A DNA stretch of 64,000 nt from Clostridium pasteurianum. GTDB lineage: Bacteria; Bacillota; Clostridia; Clostridiales; Clostridiaceae. This document shows, in pieces, positions 45,910 through 53,453 of this stretch (position 1 is the first letter of the stretch; each line of letters starts with the position of its first letter). The stretch covers positions 3,600,181 to 3,664,180 of the forward strand of contig NZ_MCGV01000001.1 of assembly GCF_001705235.1 (NCBI RefSeq), written 5' to 3'. The translations under genes and the position numbers were made by a program. The notes below the pieces were generated by a model. The model worked only from the letters and a program-made list of their open reading frames with translations. It made no database searches and was not told the origin of the DNA.

Positions 45910-46468
45910 TTATAATAATGCCATTTCTTTATCTAGATACATATTAGAGAAAATTTTAACTAATGGAGATACCGCAGTTGATTGTACTGCTGGGAATGGA
46001 AATGATACAAGCTTTTTATGTGACCTTGTTGGAGCTTCGGGCAGGGTTTATGCTTTTGATATCCAGAAAAAAGCTCTAGAAAATACTAAAAATAGACTAA
46101 ACTCTGAGGGGAAAGATGAAAGAGTTAAACTAATTAATGATGGACATGAAAATTTAGATAAATATATTTCTGAAGAGGTAAAGGCAGCAATTTTTAATTT
46201 AGGATATTTACCAGGTGACACGCATAATATAATAACAAAAGCTGAAACAACTATAGAAGCTTTAAAAAAACTTTTAGATAAAATCTCTCAAAAAGGTGCA
46301 GTAGTAATAAATGTTTATTATGGCCATGAAGGTGGAAAAACAGAAAAAGAAGCTGTAGAAAAGTTTTGTGCTTCACTTAATCAAAAAAAATATAATGTTT
46401 TTGTAACCAAGTTCATAAATCAAATTAATTGTCCACCAGAGCTAATTTGCATTGAAAAGAGAGTATGA
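45899..46468 (+). CDS. mnmM: tRNA wobble-uridine methyltransferase MnmM (YtqB family)
   Basis: 189 residues. The SAM-binding motif DCTAGNGNDTSFL (about 28-40) and the block NLGYLPGDTH (about 100-109) are typical of the YtqB family. In Bacillus, MnmM completes the mnm5s2U34 modification of tRNA. The C-terminal PPELICIEK ending also matches. It overlaps the MFS gene by 11 bases and has GGAG upstream within it. An older label for the family is rRNA methylase. Confidence 0.82.
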   Translation: MHDNYNNAISLSRYILEKILTNGDTAVDCTAGNGNDTSFLCDLVGASGRVYAFDIQKKALENTKNRLNSEGKDERVKLINDGHENLDKYISEEVKAAIFNLGYLPGDTHNIITKAETTIEALKKLLDKISQKGAVVINVYYGHEGGKTEKEAVEKFCASLNQKKYNVFVTKFINQINCPPELICIEKRV

Positions 46469-46526
46469 CTTTGTTAAATATTATACAAAAATGCTCGTGT
46501 GTAAATATAAATTTACAAAAAACATA

Positions 46527-46555
46527 TTGTTTGAACGATACTTATTTGTTACAAT
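46527..46555 (+). promoter_or_regulatory. Promoter of the scaffold/GGGtGRT operon
   Basis: TTGTTT and TACAAT are separated by 17 bases, about 100 bases before the first gene. A TTGACA at about 46579 has no matching -10. Confidence 0.5.
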
Positions 46556-46657
46556 AGTAAGGGTTATATAAGAATTCATTGACAATTATTGTTTTATTTA
46601 CATTGAGCAATCTTTGTTAAAAAAACCTATATTAGTCGCAAGGAAGGAGATATTAAT

Positions 46658-47350
46658 ATGATTTATTCAGCAGAAGTTGACAGAATGATGTGTGTAGCAA
46701 AAGGACCAAATCATGGACCAGCTCCAATACCAGAAGAAGGAAAATGGGTACAAGCTAAAGAAATAAAAGATATATCAGGATTAACACACGGAATTGGTTG
46801 GTGTGCTCCACAACAGGGTGGTTGTAAATTAACTTTAAATGTTAAAGAGGGCGTAATTGAAGAAGCTTTAGTAGAAACAATAGGATGTTCAGGAATGACT
46901 CATTCAGCTGCTATGGCATCAGAAATACTTCCAGGAAAAACTATCCTTGAAGCATTAAATACTGACCTTGTTTGTGATGCTATAAATGTTGCTATGAGAC
47001 AATTATTCTTACAGATAGTTTATGGAAGATCTCAGACTGCATTTTCAGAAGGTGGACTTCCAGTAGGCGCAGGTCTTGAAGATTTAGGAAAAGGACTTAG
47101 AAGCCAGGTTGGTACTATGTACGGAACTAAAGCTAAGGGAACTAGATATCTTGAAATGACTGAGGGATATGTTAATCACATAGCTCTTGATAAGAATAAT
47201 GAAGTTATAGGATATGAATTCATTAGCCTTGGAAAAATGATGGAATTCATCAAAAAGGGCGTAGAACCTGCTGAAGCTCTTAAAAAATCAACAGGTACAT
47301 ATGGAAGATATAAAGAAGCTGCAAAAATTATAGATCCAAGACAAGAATAA
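46658..47350 (+). CDS. NifU-like iron-sulfur cluster scaffold protein
   Basis: 230 residues. The protein resembles the IscU/NifU scaffold fold, with Cys in GIGWCAPQQGGCKL and in ETIGCSGMTH and a third in DLVCDAI. It is much longer than IscU and has a C-terminal extension. It forms a conserved pair with the next gene in many clostridia, usually labelled iron-sulfur assembly scaffold. A cluster-binding or assembly role is inferred from the cysteines. GGAGATA precedes the ATG. Codon use favours A/T-ending, strongly translated codons, suggesting high expression. Confidence 0.75.
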   Translation: MIYSAEVDRMMCVAKGPNHGPAPIPEEGKWVQAKEIKDISGLTHGIGWCAPQQGGCKLTLNVKEGVIEEALVETIGCSGMTHSAAMASEILPGKTILEALNTDLVCDAINVAMRQLFLQIVYGRSQTAFSEGGLPVGAGLEDLGKGLRSQVGTMYGTKAKGTRYLEMTEGYVNHIALDKNNEVIGYEFISLGKMMEFIKKGVEPAEALKKSTGTYGRYKEAAKIIDPRQE

Positions 47351-47372
47351 GAGATAGGAGGAAAAGATTGAT

Positions 47373-48374
47373 ATGGCATTATTTGAAAGTTATGAAAGAA
47401 GAATAGATCAGATTTTACCTGTACTTAAGAAATATGGTATGAATTCATTAGAAGAAGCTAAAGCTGTTTGCGACGAAAAAGGAGTAGACGCTTATAATAT
47501 AGTTAAAGGAGTTCAGCCAATTTGCTTTGAAAATGCATGTTGGGCTTACACAGTTGGAGCTGCTATAGCAATTAAAAAGGGTTGCAAAAAAGCTACTGAG
47601 GCTGCTGAAGCTATCGGAGAAGGATTACAGTCATTTTGTATCCCTGGTTCTGTTGCAGATGACAGAAAAGTTGGACTTGGACACGGAAATTTAGCTGCAA
47701 TGCTTTTAAAAGAAGAAACTGATTGTTTCGCATTCTTAGCTGGACATGAATCATTTGCAGCTGCTGAAGGTGCAATTGGACTTGCTAACTCAGCTAACAA
47801 AGCAAGAAAGAAACCATTAAGAGTTATATTAAACGGTCTTGGAAAAGATGCTGCATTTATAATCTCAAGAATTAATGGATTCACTTATGTTCAAACTAAA
47901 TTTGACTATTATACAGGAAAACTTAACATAGTTAAGGAAACTGCATATTCAGATGGAGATAGAGCAAAGGTTAGATGTTACGGAGCAGATGACGTTAGAG
48001 AAGGTGTTGCTATAATGCACCATGAAGGCGTTGATGTATCTATAACTGGAAACTCAACTAACCCAACAAGATTCCAGCATCCAGTTGCAGGAACTTATAA
48101 GAAAGAATGTATTGCTCAAGGAAAGAAATACTTCTCAGTTGCATCAGGTGGTGGTACTGGAAGAACACTTCACCCAGATAACATGGGAGCAGGTCCTGCT
48201 TCATATGGTATGACTGATACTATGGGAAGAATGCATTCAGATGCTCAATTCGCAGGTTCATCATCAGTTCCAGCTCATGTTGAAATGATGGGATTAATCG
48301 GAATGGGTAACAACCCAATGGTTGGAGCAAGTGTTGCTGTTGCCGTTGCAGTTGAAGAAGCTATGAATAAATAG
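47373..48374 (+). CDS. GGGtGRT-family protein
   Basis: 333 residues, named for the block ASGGGTGRTLHPDNMG (about 252-267), which is present here. The family is conserved in anaerobes and is found next to the NifU-like scaffold, as in this window (23 bases apart). No reaction is established. Cysteines at AVCDEKG, QPICFENACW and QSFCIPG could hold a metal or cluster together with the scaffold partner. There is no signal or membrane segment. TAGGAGG precedes the ATG by 13 bases. A good terminator follows, so the pair is a two-gene operon. Confidence 0.85.
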   Translation: MALFESYERRIDQILPVLKKYGMNSLEEAKAVCDEKGVDAYNIVKGVQPICFENACWAYTVGAAIAIKKGCKKATEAAEAIGEGLQSFCIPGSVADDRKVGLGHGNLAAMLLKEETDCFAFLAGHESFAAAEGAIGLANSANKARKKPLRVILNGLGKDAAFIISRINGFTYVQTKFDYYTGKLNIVKETAYSDGDRAKVRCYGADDVREGVAIMHHEGVDVSITGNSTNPTRFQHPVAGTYKKECIAQGKKYFSVASGGGTGRTLHPDNMGAGPASYGMTDTMGRMHSDAQFAGSSSVPAHVEMMGLIGMGNNPMVGASVAVAVAVEEAMNK

Positions 48375-48394
48375 GATAGAATTATTCTGATTAG

Positions 48395-48444
48395 AAAGCT
48401 GAGAATAATGGAGAATAACATCTTCATTTTTCTCGGCTTTTTTT
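48395..48444 (+). terminator. Terminator after the GGGtGRT gene
   Basis: AAAGCTGAGAA pairs with TTCTCGGCTTT, with a G-U pair, followed by a run of T residues. Confidence 0.85.
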
Positions 48445-48474
48445 ATTTAACTTATAGAGCTAGGAAGTGATGTA

Positions 48475-48963
48475 ATGGGATTGTTAATAGAAAGTATTGT
48501 TTTATGTTTAATCTTTTTCGTAATTTGCTTTTTAGGAACTGGAAGTGACGAAAAAAATATTAAAAGTTTTGATTCATACCCAGATGAAATACAAGGCATA
48601 ATAATCAATAATGATAGGTTAAAAAATAAAATTGTAAGGAAAAGTTCTTATATGTTGTTTATATCAAATGTTTTTATATTCTCTATAGTGTTGTTTTTAT
48701 TTGGTTTTATTATAAGAACTGATAGCTCAAAACAAAATTTTATAAATATCTTAATTTTAGGTGAGGCCCTTAACGCTTTTGATTTTTTCATTATTGATAT
48801 GATTTGGTGGAGAAATGCAAAAAGAGTGAGATTTAAAGGAACAGAAAAATTAGATAATGCATATAAAAACCCTAAAAAGCACATTTGTTCATTCTTAAAA
48901 GGAATTATTGTATTTGTGATTGTTGCATTAGTTGATACAGTGATTTTATCTTTTTTTAAATAA
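48475..48963 (+). CDS. Small conserved membrane protein
   Basis: 162 residues with three to four hydrophobic helices (about 3-20, 58-80, 90-108, 140-160). A conserved-looking cytoplasmic block reads WWRNAKRVRFKGTEK, then YKNPKKH. I recall similar unnamed membrane proteins in clostridia, sometimes called permeases without evidence. AGGAAGTGATG precedes the ATG. It is followed after 45 bases by the DUF1653 gene. Function unknown. Confidence 0.6.
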   Translation: MGLLIESIVLCLIFFVICFLGTGSDEKNIKSFDSYPDEIQGIIINNDRLKNKIVRKSSYMLFISNVFIFSIVLFLFGFIIRTDSSKQNFINILILGEALNAFDFFIIDMIWWRNAKRVRFKGTEKLDNAYKNPKKHICSFLKGIIVFVIVALVDTVILSFFK

Positions 48964-49008
48964 ATTTCATTGTTTTCAGCTTTTTTACTATTGGAGGTAA
49001 AAGATTAA

Positions 49009-49242
49009 ATGGCAGAAAGAAAAATAAAAATAGGCAGAAGGTACAGGCATTTTAAGGGGAAAGAATATTTAGTTCTTTATGTAGCAAAGCATTCAGAAAC
49101 GCTTGAAGATATGGTTGTTTATGAGGCGCTTTATGGAGATAGGAAAGTATGGGTTAGACCACTTAATATGTTTTTAGGCAAAAAAGAAGTTAATGGTAAA
49201 GAGATATATAGATTTGAAGAGATAAATGATGAGGTAGATTAA
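49009..49242 (+). CDS. DUF1653 protein
   Basis: 77 residues covering one DUF1653 domain: GRRYRHFKGKEYLVLYVAKH, then VVYEALYGDRKVWVRPLNMF. The domain is a small beta-rich fold of unknown function, common in Firmicutes. GGAGGT precedes the ATG. The length is complete for the family. Confidence 0.85.
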   Translation: MAERKIKIGRRYRHFKGKEYLVLYVAKHSETLEDMVVYEALYGDRKVWVRPLNMFLGKKEVNGKEIYRFEEINDEVD

Positions 49243-49261
49243 ATAAAGTTTTGAATATAAA

Positions 49262-49304
49262 ACCAACTCAGAGTTACGAAAGTGTCTATGAGTTGATTTT
49301 TTTA
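49262..49304 (+). terminator. Terminator after the DUF1653 gene
   Basis: ACCAACTCA and TGAGTTGAT pair around an 18-base loop and a T-run follows. The next 335 bases up to 49640 are AT-rich and hold no gene that I can support. Confidence 0.7.
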
Positions 49305-49640
49305 TGTGTAAAATACAGCCTGAATTTTAGAAAACTGAATTTTTCATAATCGTAATAATTACTGCAATATGCAATTAATGTGATAATAATAAAATGTAAA
49401 AATTAAAAAATGCTTTAAAAATATTAAATTAGTGGTATAATATAATAAATATTATAAAATTAACTAAATGTAACATATAAAAAATAATATATTAGTATTA
49501 ACAATTATTTAACTAAAAAATCTTCCTAAATATTTAAAAGGCTATAAAATAAGTTGCTTATGATTAAAGTTAGAGGTTAACCTGTAATTAATCTTTAATT
49601 TTATTCTCATAATATTGTTTAAGAGGAAGGGGGGATAAAG

Positions 49641-49706
49641 ATGAAGAGATTTAAAGGAATAAATAAAAAGTGCATTAATTTGTGGTGCATATCATCAATG
49701 CGTTAA
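49641..49706 (+). CDS. 21-residue peptide with two Cys, possible RiPP precursor
   Basis: The frame encodes MKRFKGINKKCINLWCISSM followed by Arg. GGGGGG lies six bases before the ATG, one of the strongest ribosome binding sites in the window. A basic N-terminal half precedes a short region with Cys11, Trp15 and Cys16. A perfect hairpin terminator starts five bases after the stop, and the radical SAM/SPASM gene follows. Precursor-terminator-maturase order is typical of ribosomal peptide systems. It could instead be a regulatory leader peptide for the downstream gene. I know no named family for it. Confidence 0.5.
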   Translation: MKRFKGINKKCINLWCISSMR

Positions 49707-49710
49707 TGAA

Positions 49711-49765
49711 ATTCCAGAGTAAAATAACTTATCTAAAGTGTATTTTACTCTGGAATCTTGTTTTT
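49711..49765 (+). terminator. Strong terminator between peptide and radical SAM gene
   Basis: ATTCCAGAGTAAAATA forms a perfect 16-bp stem with the inverted copy at 49741-49756, followed by CTTGTTTTT. Downstream expression would need read-through or antitermination. Confidence 0.85.
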
Positions 49766-49796
49766 AATATTAAATTTTATGGAGGTAATGGCAATT

Positions 49797-50840
49797 ATGT
49801 GTGAGAAAAATGGTACGGTTGTAGTTACATGGTATGTTACCGATGCATGCAATTTAAGATGTAAGCATTGTTATCATGATGAATATGGACGAGGAGTAGA
49901 TTTGTCAGATAAACAAAAAGCGCTAGACGAAAAAATAATTAAGGAAATTTTAAAACTTTCAAAGACATGGAATATTGATGCTGTTGATTTTTTAGGGGGA
50001 GAACCATTAATGCATCCTGATATATTTAAGTATGCTCAAAGGCTAAAGGATGCTATAAATTGTAAAATAGGAATAGGAACTAATGGTACATTAATCGATG
50101 AAAATAAAATTAATGAAATAAAGAAGCTTGGAGTAGAAAAATTTCAAATTAGTCTTGAATCTTCAGAAGTTAAAATACACGATTTTTATAGGGGACAAGG
50201 TACGTTTAAAAAAACAATAGAAGCTGTAAAGGAGCTTGTAAAAAATGACGTAGGGCCATATTTGAGAATGACAGTATCTAATACTAATTATGATCAAATG
50301 TATGATTTTGTTAAGTTGGCAAAGAAGTTAAATGTGAAATGTGTGTCACTAAATAAATATGTTCCTAATAATGTTGAAGAAGATAAATTAAAAGCATTAA
50401 CTCCTAAGCAACATACTGAATTTTTACATAAAATACATTCCATGCAGAAAGAATTTGGATTTGATTTTGTTATTACAGAAGATCCATGTATGAATAATTA
50501 TAATAAAGAGTATATATTTAAGGCGTTTAATGAAGAATTAGAACAAAAGATTCCAATTGGTGGTTGTGTTGCGGGTATAGTTAATATGATAATTACGCGA
50601 GATGGGAAGATATATCCATGTACGATGCTGCCTATTGAAATTGGAGATTTAAATAAAGAATCATTAGTTGATATTTGGGAGAATGGAAACGAAGTTATTA
50701 ACAAATTAAGAGACAGAGGGAACTATTTAAAAGGAAAATGTGGGGAATGTGAAAGTAATTTAATATGTGGAGGATGTAGAGCAGCAGCCTATAAGATGAA
50801 TGGAGATGCTTTAGCAGAAGATCCTTTTTGTTTAAAATAA
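49797..50840 (+). CDS. Radical SAM/SPASM domain enzyme
   Basis: 347 residues. The [4Fe-4S]-SAM motif is C18-xxx-C22-xx-C25 (CNLRCKHC) and the SAM-binding GGEP lies near 65. A C-terminal SPASM domain has seven or more Cys (GGC, YPC, GKCGEC, NLICGGC, DPFC) for auxiliary clusters. Such enzymes make C-S, C-C or other cross-links in ribosomal peptides, or act as sulfatase-maturase-like enzymes. The 21-codon gene just upstream is the obvious candidate substrate. ATG 49797 follows GGAGGT; TTG 49758 would start inside the terminator tail and is rejected. No transporter or protease gene is adjacent. Confidence 0.82.
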   Translation: MCEKNGTVVVTWYVTDACNLRCKHCYHDEYGRGVDLSDKQKALDEKIIKEILKLSKTWNIDAVDFLGGEPLMHPDIFKYAQRLKDAINCKIGIGTNGTLIDENKINEIKKLGVEKFQISLESSEVKIHDFYRGQGTFKKTIEAVKELVKNDVGPYLRMTVSNTNYDQMYDFVKLAKKLNVKCVSLNKYVPNNVEEDKLKALTPKQHTEFLHKIHSMQKEFGFDFVITEDPCMNNYNKEYIFKAFNEELEQKIPIGGCVAGIVNMIITRDGKIYPCTMLPIEIGDLNKESLVDIWENGNEVINKLRDRGNYLKGKCGECESNLICGGCRAAAYKMNGDALAEDPFCLK

Positions 50841-50847
50841 AAATTAT

Positions 50848-50955
50848 GTGGACAAGTTTGGAAAACTTAAGGTGGATGAAAAGTTAATTAATGAAGTTAT
50901 TACATCCAATTGTTATGATATTACATATTTAAAATCTACAAATAATAGACACTAA
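50848..50955 (+). pseudogene. C-terminal remnant of a coiled-coil protein gene
   Basis: 35 codons ending ITSNCYDITYLKST match the end of the intact gene at 52930-53295 (TKSNCYDITYLKSA), at both protein and DNA level. The coiled-coil part is missing. The terminator after it is also a copy of the one after the intact gene. It appears to be the leftover of a duplication. Confidence 0.65.
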
Positions 50956-50956
50956 G

Positions 50957-50992
50957 GGTTCAAGAATTAAAAGTTAGATTCTTGAACCTTTT
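50957..50992 (+). terminator. Terminator, copy of the one at 53304
   Basis: GGTTCAAGAA pairs with TTCTTGAACC and is followed by TTTT. It shares stem and loop sequence with the terminator at 53304-53345. Confidence 0.75.
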
Positions 50993-51187
50993 GCGTTCAA
51001 AATTACTGATTAGACTAGTGGACAAAATGTTTTTAGTTCTGAACAGAAAAAAACTATGATAAAATAAAAGAGACTAAAACAAGTTAGGATAATGCTGTTT
51101 TATATTAAATATATATCTGCCAATAGGAGAAATACTGAAAGATTTATATAATAGAAGTTATAAAGTTTAAAAGAAAGGATGATTAAA

Positions 51188-51577
51188 ATGAAATTAGATG
51201 GTATCGGAGTGTTTGTCAGCGATATGAAAACAATGGTTGATTTTTATAAGGATGTCCTTGGATTTGAAATTGATTGGGATGGAAAAGAACCTAATGTAAT
51301 GGTGAAAAAAGATGGAGTATTATTTATGTTTTATGGGAGAAATGATTTCGAGAAGATGACAAATAACAGATTTAATTATGCTAAGGGTGTAAATGGTCAC
51401 TATGAAATAGCATTAAGTGTTCCTAAACATGCGGATGTGGATTTAACATATGAAGATGTTATTGCTAAAGGTGCAAAATCGGTGATGAAACCAACAACAG
51501 AGCCATGGGGACAGAGGACATGCTATATTGCAGATCCAGAGGGAAACCTTATTGAGATTGGTTCATTTAATAAATAA
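51188..51577 (+). CDS. VOC-family (glyoxalase/dioxygenase-like) protein
   Basis: 129 residues with the two-repeat VOC fold. KLDGIGVFVSDMKTMVDFYKDVLGF begins the first half and YIADPEGNLIEIGSF ends the second, including the late metal-position Glu. Relatives are glyoxalase I, fosfomycin- or bleomycin-resistance proteins and dioxygenases; the substrate is not predictable. AAAGGATG lies before ATG 51188, which is preferred over the ATG three codons upstream. It begins a group of three small enzyme genes with gaps of about 45-65 bases. Confidence 0.8.
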   Translation: MKLDGIGVFVSDMKTMVDFYKDVLGFEIDWDGKEPNVMVKKDGVLFMFYGRNDFEKMTNNRFNYAKGVNGHYEIALSVPKHADVDLTYEDVIAKGAKSVMKPTTEPWGQRTCYIADPEGNLIEIGSFNK

Positions 51578-51621
51578 TATTTGATTTAAAAGAAAAAAGT
51601 TAAAACTAAGAGGTGATGTAT

Positions 51622-52125
51622 ATGATTTATTTGAAAGAGGCAAATGTAAAAGATGCTGAAAAAGAATATCAGTTTTTAAAGGATACTCCTGTAGATGAAA
51701 ATGGTTTTGAAAATAAATATTATGACTTTTCATATGAAGTTTTTGCTGAGAAAGCATTGCCGGAGATAATAAAATTTTCAAAGGGTATAGATTTACCTCA
51801 AGGTTATGTACCACAAACATTGTATTTTTTATGGGATGATAATAATATCGTAGGCTTATTTAAGATAAGACATCACCTAACGGATTCCTTGAAAAACGGT
51901 GCTGGACATATTGGCTATGGCATACATAAAAATTATCGAGGTAAAGGGTATGCATCCAAAGGTTTAGCATTAGCAATAGAAAAGGCAAATGATATTATAA
52001 GAGAAAATGAAATATATTTAAGTGTTCATATTGATAACCCTGCATCGCTCAAAGTGCAGCTAAATAATGGTGCGTATATTCATCATTCAGATAAAAAAGA
52101 ACATTATACGAGAATTAAAATATAA
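51622..52125 (+). CDS. GNAT-family N-acetyltransferase
   Basis: 167 residues. The acetyl-CoA-binding motif reads YGIHKNYRGKGYASKGL (about 99-115), preceded by a beta strand with IVGLFKIRHHL. The C-terminal part has HIDNPASLKVQLNNGA, typical of the branch that acetylates amino groups of small molecules or peptides. The acceptor is unknown. AGAGGTGAT precedes ATG 51622. It lies between the VOC and HAD genes and may be cotranscribed with them. Confidence 0.8.
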   Translation: MIYLKEANVKDAEKEYQFLKDTPVDENGFENKYYDFSYEVFAEKALPEIIKFSKGIDLPQGYVPQTLYFLWDDNNIVGLFKIRHHLTDSLKNGAGHIGYGIHKNYRGKGYASKGLALAIEKANDIIRENEIYLSVHIDNPASLKVQLNNGAYIHHSDKKEHYTRIKI

Positions 52126-52188
52126 GCAAATTGCAGAAATAATATTTAATTAAAAAGTACAATTTTAAATTTAAGGTGGGAATGGATA

Positions 52189-52842
52189 ATGGATAAAATA
52201 TTAACCTTTGACTGCTATGGAACACTGATTAATACGAAACCAATTTTTGATACAATATCAAATATTGCAAGAAAGAATGGACTGAATTCAAAAGAGGCTG
52301 TAAACATTTATGTGAGTTATGAAGATAGGCTTATGTATGGTGAGGAATATATTCCGTATGATAAATTGATAAAACAAGTTTTGGAATACTGTGATATGGA
52401 ATTAAATAGTGATATTTTTAGCAAAGCGTATTATGAAATTATTTCAGTACATAAAGAATTAAAGCCTTTTGATGAGGTGAATGAAACGCTTAAGGAAATA
52501 CATAGAAGAGGACATAAACTTATTCTTATGTCAAATTCTGTACATGATATTATGAATTATCACTTAGCCGCATTGGATAATGTATTTGATGATGTTTTTC
52601 TTGCAGAGGATATTCATGCATATAAGCCTCAACTTGAATTTTTTAGATATGTTGAAGAAAAGTTAAAATTGAAAGAAAAAGAACATTGTCATATTGCTAA
52701 AGGATATTGGTGGGATATTGTGCCGTGTTCAAAATTAGGATGGCATAAAATATGGGTAAATCGTAATTACAAAAAAGGTAATAAGCGTCATGAGTCATAT
52801 AAAGAAGTGCATAAACTTGATGAAGTTTTAAATTTAATATGA
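52189..52842 (+). CDS. HAD-superfamily hydrolase (haloacid dehalogenase-like type)
   Basis: 217 residues. Motif I is TFDCYGTL with the nucleophile Asp8, as in type II haloacid dehalogenases (DxYGT). Motif II is LMSNS (about 113-117), the motif III Lys is in AYKPQ, and the last acidic motif is in GYWWDIVPCSKLGW. A helical cap lies between motifs I and II. It may remove phosphate or halide from small molecules. GGTGGGAATGG precedes the ATG. Confidence 0.8.
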   Translation: MDKILTFDCYGTLINTKPIFDTISNIARKNGLNSKEAVNIYVSYEDRLMYGEEYIPYDKLIKQVLEYCDMELNSDIFSKAYYEIISVHKELKPFDEVNETLKEIHRRGHKLILMSNSVHDIMNYHLAALDNVFDDVFLAEDIHAYKPQLEFFRYVEEKLKLKEKEHCHIAKGYWWDIVPCSKLGWHKIWVNRNYKKGNKRHESYKEVHKLDEVLNLI

Positions 52843-52929
52843 AGATCTTGGTACATATATTTGGTGAAATAAGTATGTTGTAATGGTATTAAAAATAGGG
52901 TAAAATGTTATTAAAATGAGGTGGTATTA

Positions 52930-53295
52930 GTGGAAGATCAGATACTGGAAATTTTAAAACAAATTCAATTAGAACAGGTAAAGACTAATAAGCGTTTGGA
53001 AAAATTAGAAGATGGTCAGGAAAGTTTAAGATTAGATGTAGGTAGTTTGAAATCAGATGTACAGAACCTGAAGGAAGGCCAAAGAAAATTAGAAGAAGGT
53101 CAAAGAAAACTAGAAGAAGGCCAAAATCGAATTGAGAAAAAAATCGATGGCGTTCATGAACAAACTGCTGACTTGACAGAATTTAGAACAGAAACTAAAC
53201 AGAGTATTGATGATTTAAAAAAGGATATTAATACAGTAATAAATGTGACTAAATCCAACTGCTATGATATTACATATTTAAAATCTGCAAAATAA
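52930..53295 (+). CDS. Short coiled-coil protein with 7-residue repeats
   Basis: 121 residues, almost entirely coiled coil. Residues of about 46-70 contain three tandem copies of the heptad EGQRKLE, encoded by 21-base repeats that differ only in a few bases. The protein ends in NCYDITYLKSAK. It resembles small clostridial proteins with DUF-type coiled coils and no assigned role. GTG 52930 follows GAGGTGG; the GTG at 52921 overlaps that site. A remnant of a second copy is at 50848-50955. Confidence 0.65.
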   Translation: MEDQILEILKQIQLEQVKTNKRLEKLEDGQESLRLDVGSLKSDVQNLKEGQRKLEEGQRKLEEGQNRIEKKIDGVHEQTADLTEFRTETKQSIDDLKKDINTVINVTKSNCYDITYLKSAK

Positions 53296-53303
53296 TATAT
53301 ATT

Positions 53304-53345
53304 AAAAGTTCAAGAATTAGAAATTAAAATTCTTGAACTTTTTTT
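53304..53345 (+). terminator. Terminator after the coiled-coil gene
   Basis: AAAAGTTCAAGAATT pairs with AATTCTTGAACTTTT, followed by further T residues. It is a copy of the hairpin at 50957-50992. Confidence 0.85.
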
Positions 53346-53453
53346 ATTTCCTCCAATTATTTATAAAAGTTGTTGCAAATAGGGAAAATACATGATAATA
53401 TGTTAATATATAGTAAAAATAATAAAAATAGGATAAAAAGAGGGCGATTATCT

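Noticed and set aside
49711-49765. T-box or riboswitch controlling the radical SAM gene
   Set aside because: Only one perfect terminator stem is seen, with no specifier loop, T-box sequence or alternative antiterminator.
53040-53130. Short tandem repeats as a possible CRISPR array
   Set aside because: The 21-base repeats are in frame, have no spacers and encode coiled-coil heptads.
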